Below, in pieces: positions 61,792 to 64,000 of a stretch of DNA of 64,000 bases. Location: NCBI GenBank assembly GCA_039707465.1, contig CM077643.1, positions 329,409,419-329,473,418 on the forward strand, written 5' to 3'. The position numbers and the translations under genes were made by a program. Source of the DNA: Rhabdophis nuchalis (lineage: Eukaryota > Chordata > Lepidosauria > Squamata > Natricidae). Positions within the stretch are counted from its first letter, which is position 1. Every line of letters begins with the position of its first letter. The notes under the pieces are model-generated. The model saw only the letters and a program-made list of their open reading frames with translations. It was not told the origin of the DNA and did no database searches.

Positions 61792-61936
61792 TTATTGTAA
61801 CATGTATAAACTTCCATTCTGAGAAGGATGGATAAAATGGAACTAAACATATCTATGTTTTTGCACGTTGGAAATACTCTAGGGAGATGCGGAATGGCGT
61901 CAGCTACCCTCGGTGCATTGATGTGGGATGCTTTTG

Positions 61937-62128
61937 AAATGTTTTACCATTCTTGCAAGGATCTTCAAATATTTAGGACCAGCACAGCCAACTGAGCAGT
62001 GATATAGTTTGATCTTAATTGAATAATGAAATATTTCATTATTCAATTAAGATCAAACTATATCACTGCTCAGTTGGCTGTGCTGGTCCTAAATATTTGA
62101 AGATCCTTGCAAGAATGGTAAAACATTT
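61937..62128. repeat. 192-bp perfect palindrome with no spacer
   Basis: 61937-62032 is the exact reverse complement of 62033-62128. The centre is GAATAATGAAAT/ATTTCATTATTC. The symmetry breaks at 61936/62129. No terminal motif or target duplication marks it as a known transposon. Confidence 0.95.
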
Positions 62129-63416
62129 TTCTCCCTGCTACAAAGTTGAGTTTTTAATTTCAAAACAGAAATGGAACAGTGCCCCTCATTACATGTAAGA
62201 AGAGCTGATACAACAACAGAACAGTAGTGTTTTCCAATGCCTTATTTCGGCTCCTTGCTCTTTTGTGTTTGCATCTTAAAGTGTCTGCCCTGCAATAGAA
62301 CTAGCTTGCTTAGGACAAAGTACTCAGGGACACCATGTAAAACAATTCAGATCTCTACAGCCCAGACCTTCTCTGTTTTTAATTATTTCTATTGTTTGCA
62401 TGTGACTATAATCGTTTCTAGTATTTTAAAGACTTTCTTGGGTTTAGCCTGAATAGGTTTTATATAACTGAACCATGAATTATGAGCAGTTCCAAATTAG
62501 GTCTTGCTGAAAAAACTAAGGTCTAGATAACGGGCTTTAATCCAACAAAGTATAACCAAAGAAACTCCTTTCCCTTCCTCCTCATTTAAAACATTCATCA
62601 GCTTGAAGATGGTACCTCCTTGATCATGTAGGCAAGCTCAACTTTCTTTCTTTTTTTTCCTATGGGGGTTTGCAGTCAGTGTGAACCTATCTATAAGGAA
62701 TCCAGACTTCAAGATATTTTAGAGGTGAATATTTCCAAGCCTTTATTATGGAATCTCAAGTTTCTTCTATAATAAAAAAAGGATACAACAATTTTCAGAT
62801 AGCTGGAAAAGTTTTGTCCAGAGTCACGTGAATTAATTAATTAAAAGAACTGAGGAGAGTTACTGTCTAATTCAGTCAGTGTCATTGTGTAGAGATCATT
62901 TTAGCAAGTGGACAATGACATTTGAATAAAGGAGTTCTCTACTCCCAACTCAAAGGGTTTTAAGATTTAGCATTAATAGTTTGAAATAGACATATAGTTC
63001 AGAAATTATTTTACCTGAGCAATATACATTTAGCATTTTTACATCTGTAACTTTTGCTATTTTCAGTTTTCAATGTTTCTGCAAAGTCTATATATTATAG
63101 TAATCTAATCTAGAGATTACGAGTCAAAATTATTGAGGTTAGTTAGCTTTGCTAACTGAGATTCTGCCTGTAACCCCTGAAATTTCCAAAAGATTTTTCA
63201 TTACCAAAAATGAAGGGGAATTCTAAAAATGTAAATTGGTACATTAGTTCATTCTTTATGCATTGTCAAATGTAGACACCACATCTTAACTAAATTCAAT
63301 TCTGTGATTTGGCTTTGATCCAGTCCTATTCTGAACCCAGGCTCGATGGACCTGTATAAGTTCATGTTAACTGCATACTAATGATACCTGATTCGCTCAG
63401 CTATTTTTATATGTAA

Positions 63417-63633
63417 AGGTCCTCATTTAGTGATCACAATTGGGACTGATAACTTGGTCATTAAGCAAAGTGGCTGATAAGTAAAACTGCATCTGTGCTT
63501 ATTATCTTATTTCAGCTTTACAGACCAGAAAAGATCATAAATATTAAACGTTTGGTTGTAAAGTTTCTTTTTCATCACCATTGTAACTATGAACAGTTGC
63601 CCAATAAAGTAATCACTAAACGATGACTACCTG
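63417..63633. mobile_element. TA-flanked 'tagtcctcgacttac' element, copy D
   Basis: 'aaggtcctcatttagtgatc' at the left and 'actaaacgatgactacctg' followed by TA at the right. Interior 'ttggtcattaagcaaagtgg' matches the family. Confidence 0.6.
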
Positions 63634-63889
63634 TACTAGAATATAGCAATGAGGAAAAATTATGTAAAGATCCATTTAACATAAATAAACGAATAGTCTT
63701 CTACCACTACTTTTCAAAATTAGTCATCTATTAAGTATGAAACTATTATAATGTGCTACCACAGATTTCAAACTTGAACAGTCTATCCAAAAAGAGCAAA
63801 ATATGGTTGAATTAACACATTCCAGCTCAGATTATCCATCAAGACAACTAAGGAAGCTGTCTGCCAAATTTAGACTTGAAATTTAGATA

Positions 63890-64000
63890 ATCATAAAATC
63901 ATAGGGCTGGAAGAGACATTGGAGGTCTTCTAGTCCAATCCCCTGCCCAAGGCAGAAGTTCTTATACCATCCTGGACAAATAGTTATCTAATCTTTTCTT
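63890..64000 (-). mobile_element. CR1 3'-end fragment, continues past the window
   Basis: 'atcatagggctggaagagac' then 'attggaggtcttctagtcca' is the reverse complement of the CR1 3' end, as at 25411-25510. Confidence 0.7.

Larger units (their letters stand above)
59672..64000 (+). other. SDCCAG8: SDCCAG8 intron 12 (partial)
   Basis: The exon expected next begins with a peptide like human EIEKLRIELDESKQHLEQ. I read all plus frames and did not find it before 64000. Contents: (TTTC)n at 61695-61791, the palindrome at 61937-62128, a TA-flanked element at about 63417-63633 and a CR1 tail at 63890-64000. 59700-61680 and 62130-63400 show nothing recognised. Confidence 0.75.

Noticed and set aside
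59672..64000. Search for SDCCAG8 exon 13
   Set aside because: No plus-strand frame with an AG before it gives the expected continuation after KDQ. Frames at 61202-61408 and 62237-62452 do not fit.

Overview
This is a piece of an animal genome, almost certainly a squamate reptile and most likely a snake. It has no bacterial-style genes. It has small exons with GT/AG borders in long AT-rich introns, CR1 LINE remnants, SINEs of the Sauria type, many hAT and TA-target (Tc1/mariner-like) non-autonomous elements, and long microsatellites. The organism call is inferred from repeat content and the degree of divergence of the two genes from mammals; it is not proven.

Two genes can be read, head to head. 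On the minus strand, the first coding exon of CEP170 (centrosomal protein 170) lies at 1157-1301. Its leader intron runs right for nearly 23 kb to a CpG-rich block at about 23.3-25.4 kb. On the plus strand, SDCCAG8 (a centriole and basal-body coiled-coil protein) starts in that block at 25207. Twelve exons were assembled by eye, ending at 59671. They total 1575 nt, or 525 codons, with one open frame and matching phases at every junction. The last part of the gene lies beyond 64000. The same CEP170/SDCCAG8 head-to-head order is known in human, so the CpG block is probably a shared divergent promoter. It contains two NRF-1-type sites and two ZNF143-type sites.

Layout. 1-1156: CEP170 intron with one TA-flanked element. 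1157-1301: CEP170 exon. 1302-24087: CEP170 leader intron, with a CR1 copy, a SINE, two hAT elements stacked on the same 8-bp target, a 3.5-kb inverted pair of hAT-like elements whose target duplications are exchanged, and two mariner-like elements. 23290-25380: CpG block and both promoters. 25370-33930: SDCCAG8 intron 1, holding a 5' LTR-gag-protease-integrase fragment of a Ty1/copia retrotransposon, itself interrupted by a TA-flanked element. 33931-59671: the remaining exons with many repeats, among them a 1.86-kb hAT-like element in intron 7 and a nested mariner-like-in-SINE insertion in intron 10. 59672-64000: intron 12, with a spacer-free 192-bp perfect palindrome at 61937-62128.

Both genes act at the centrosome and cilium. 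The strongest observations are structural: swapped target duplications that record an inversion, the perfect palindrome, a copia element with a half-tRNA-type primer site, and repeated insertion at one hAT target. I found no sign of a new multi-gene system.
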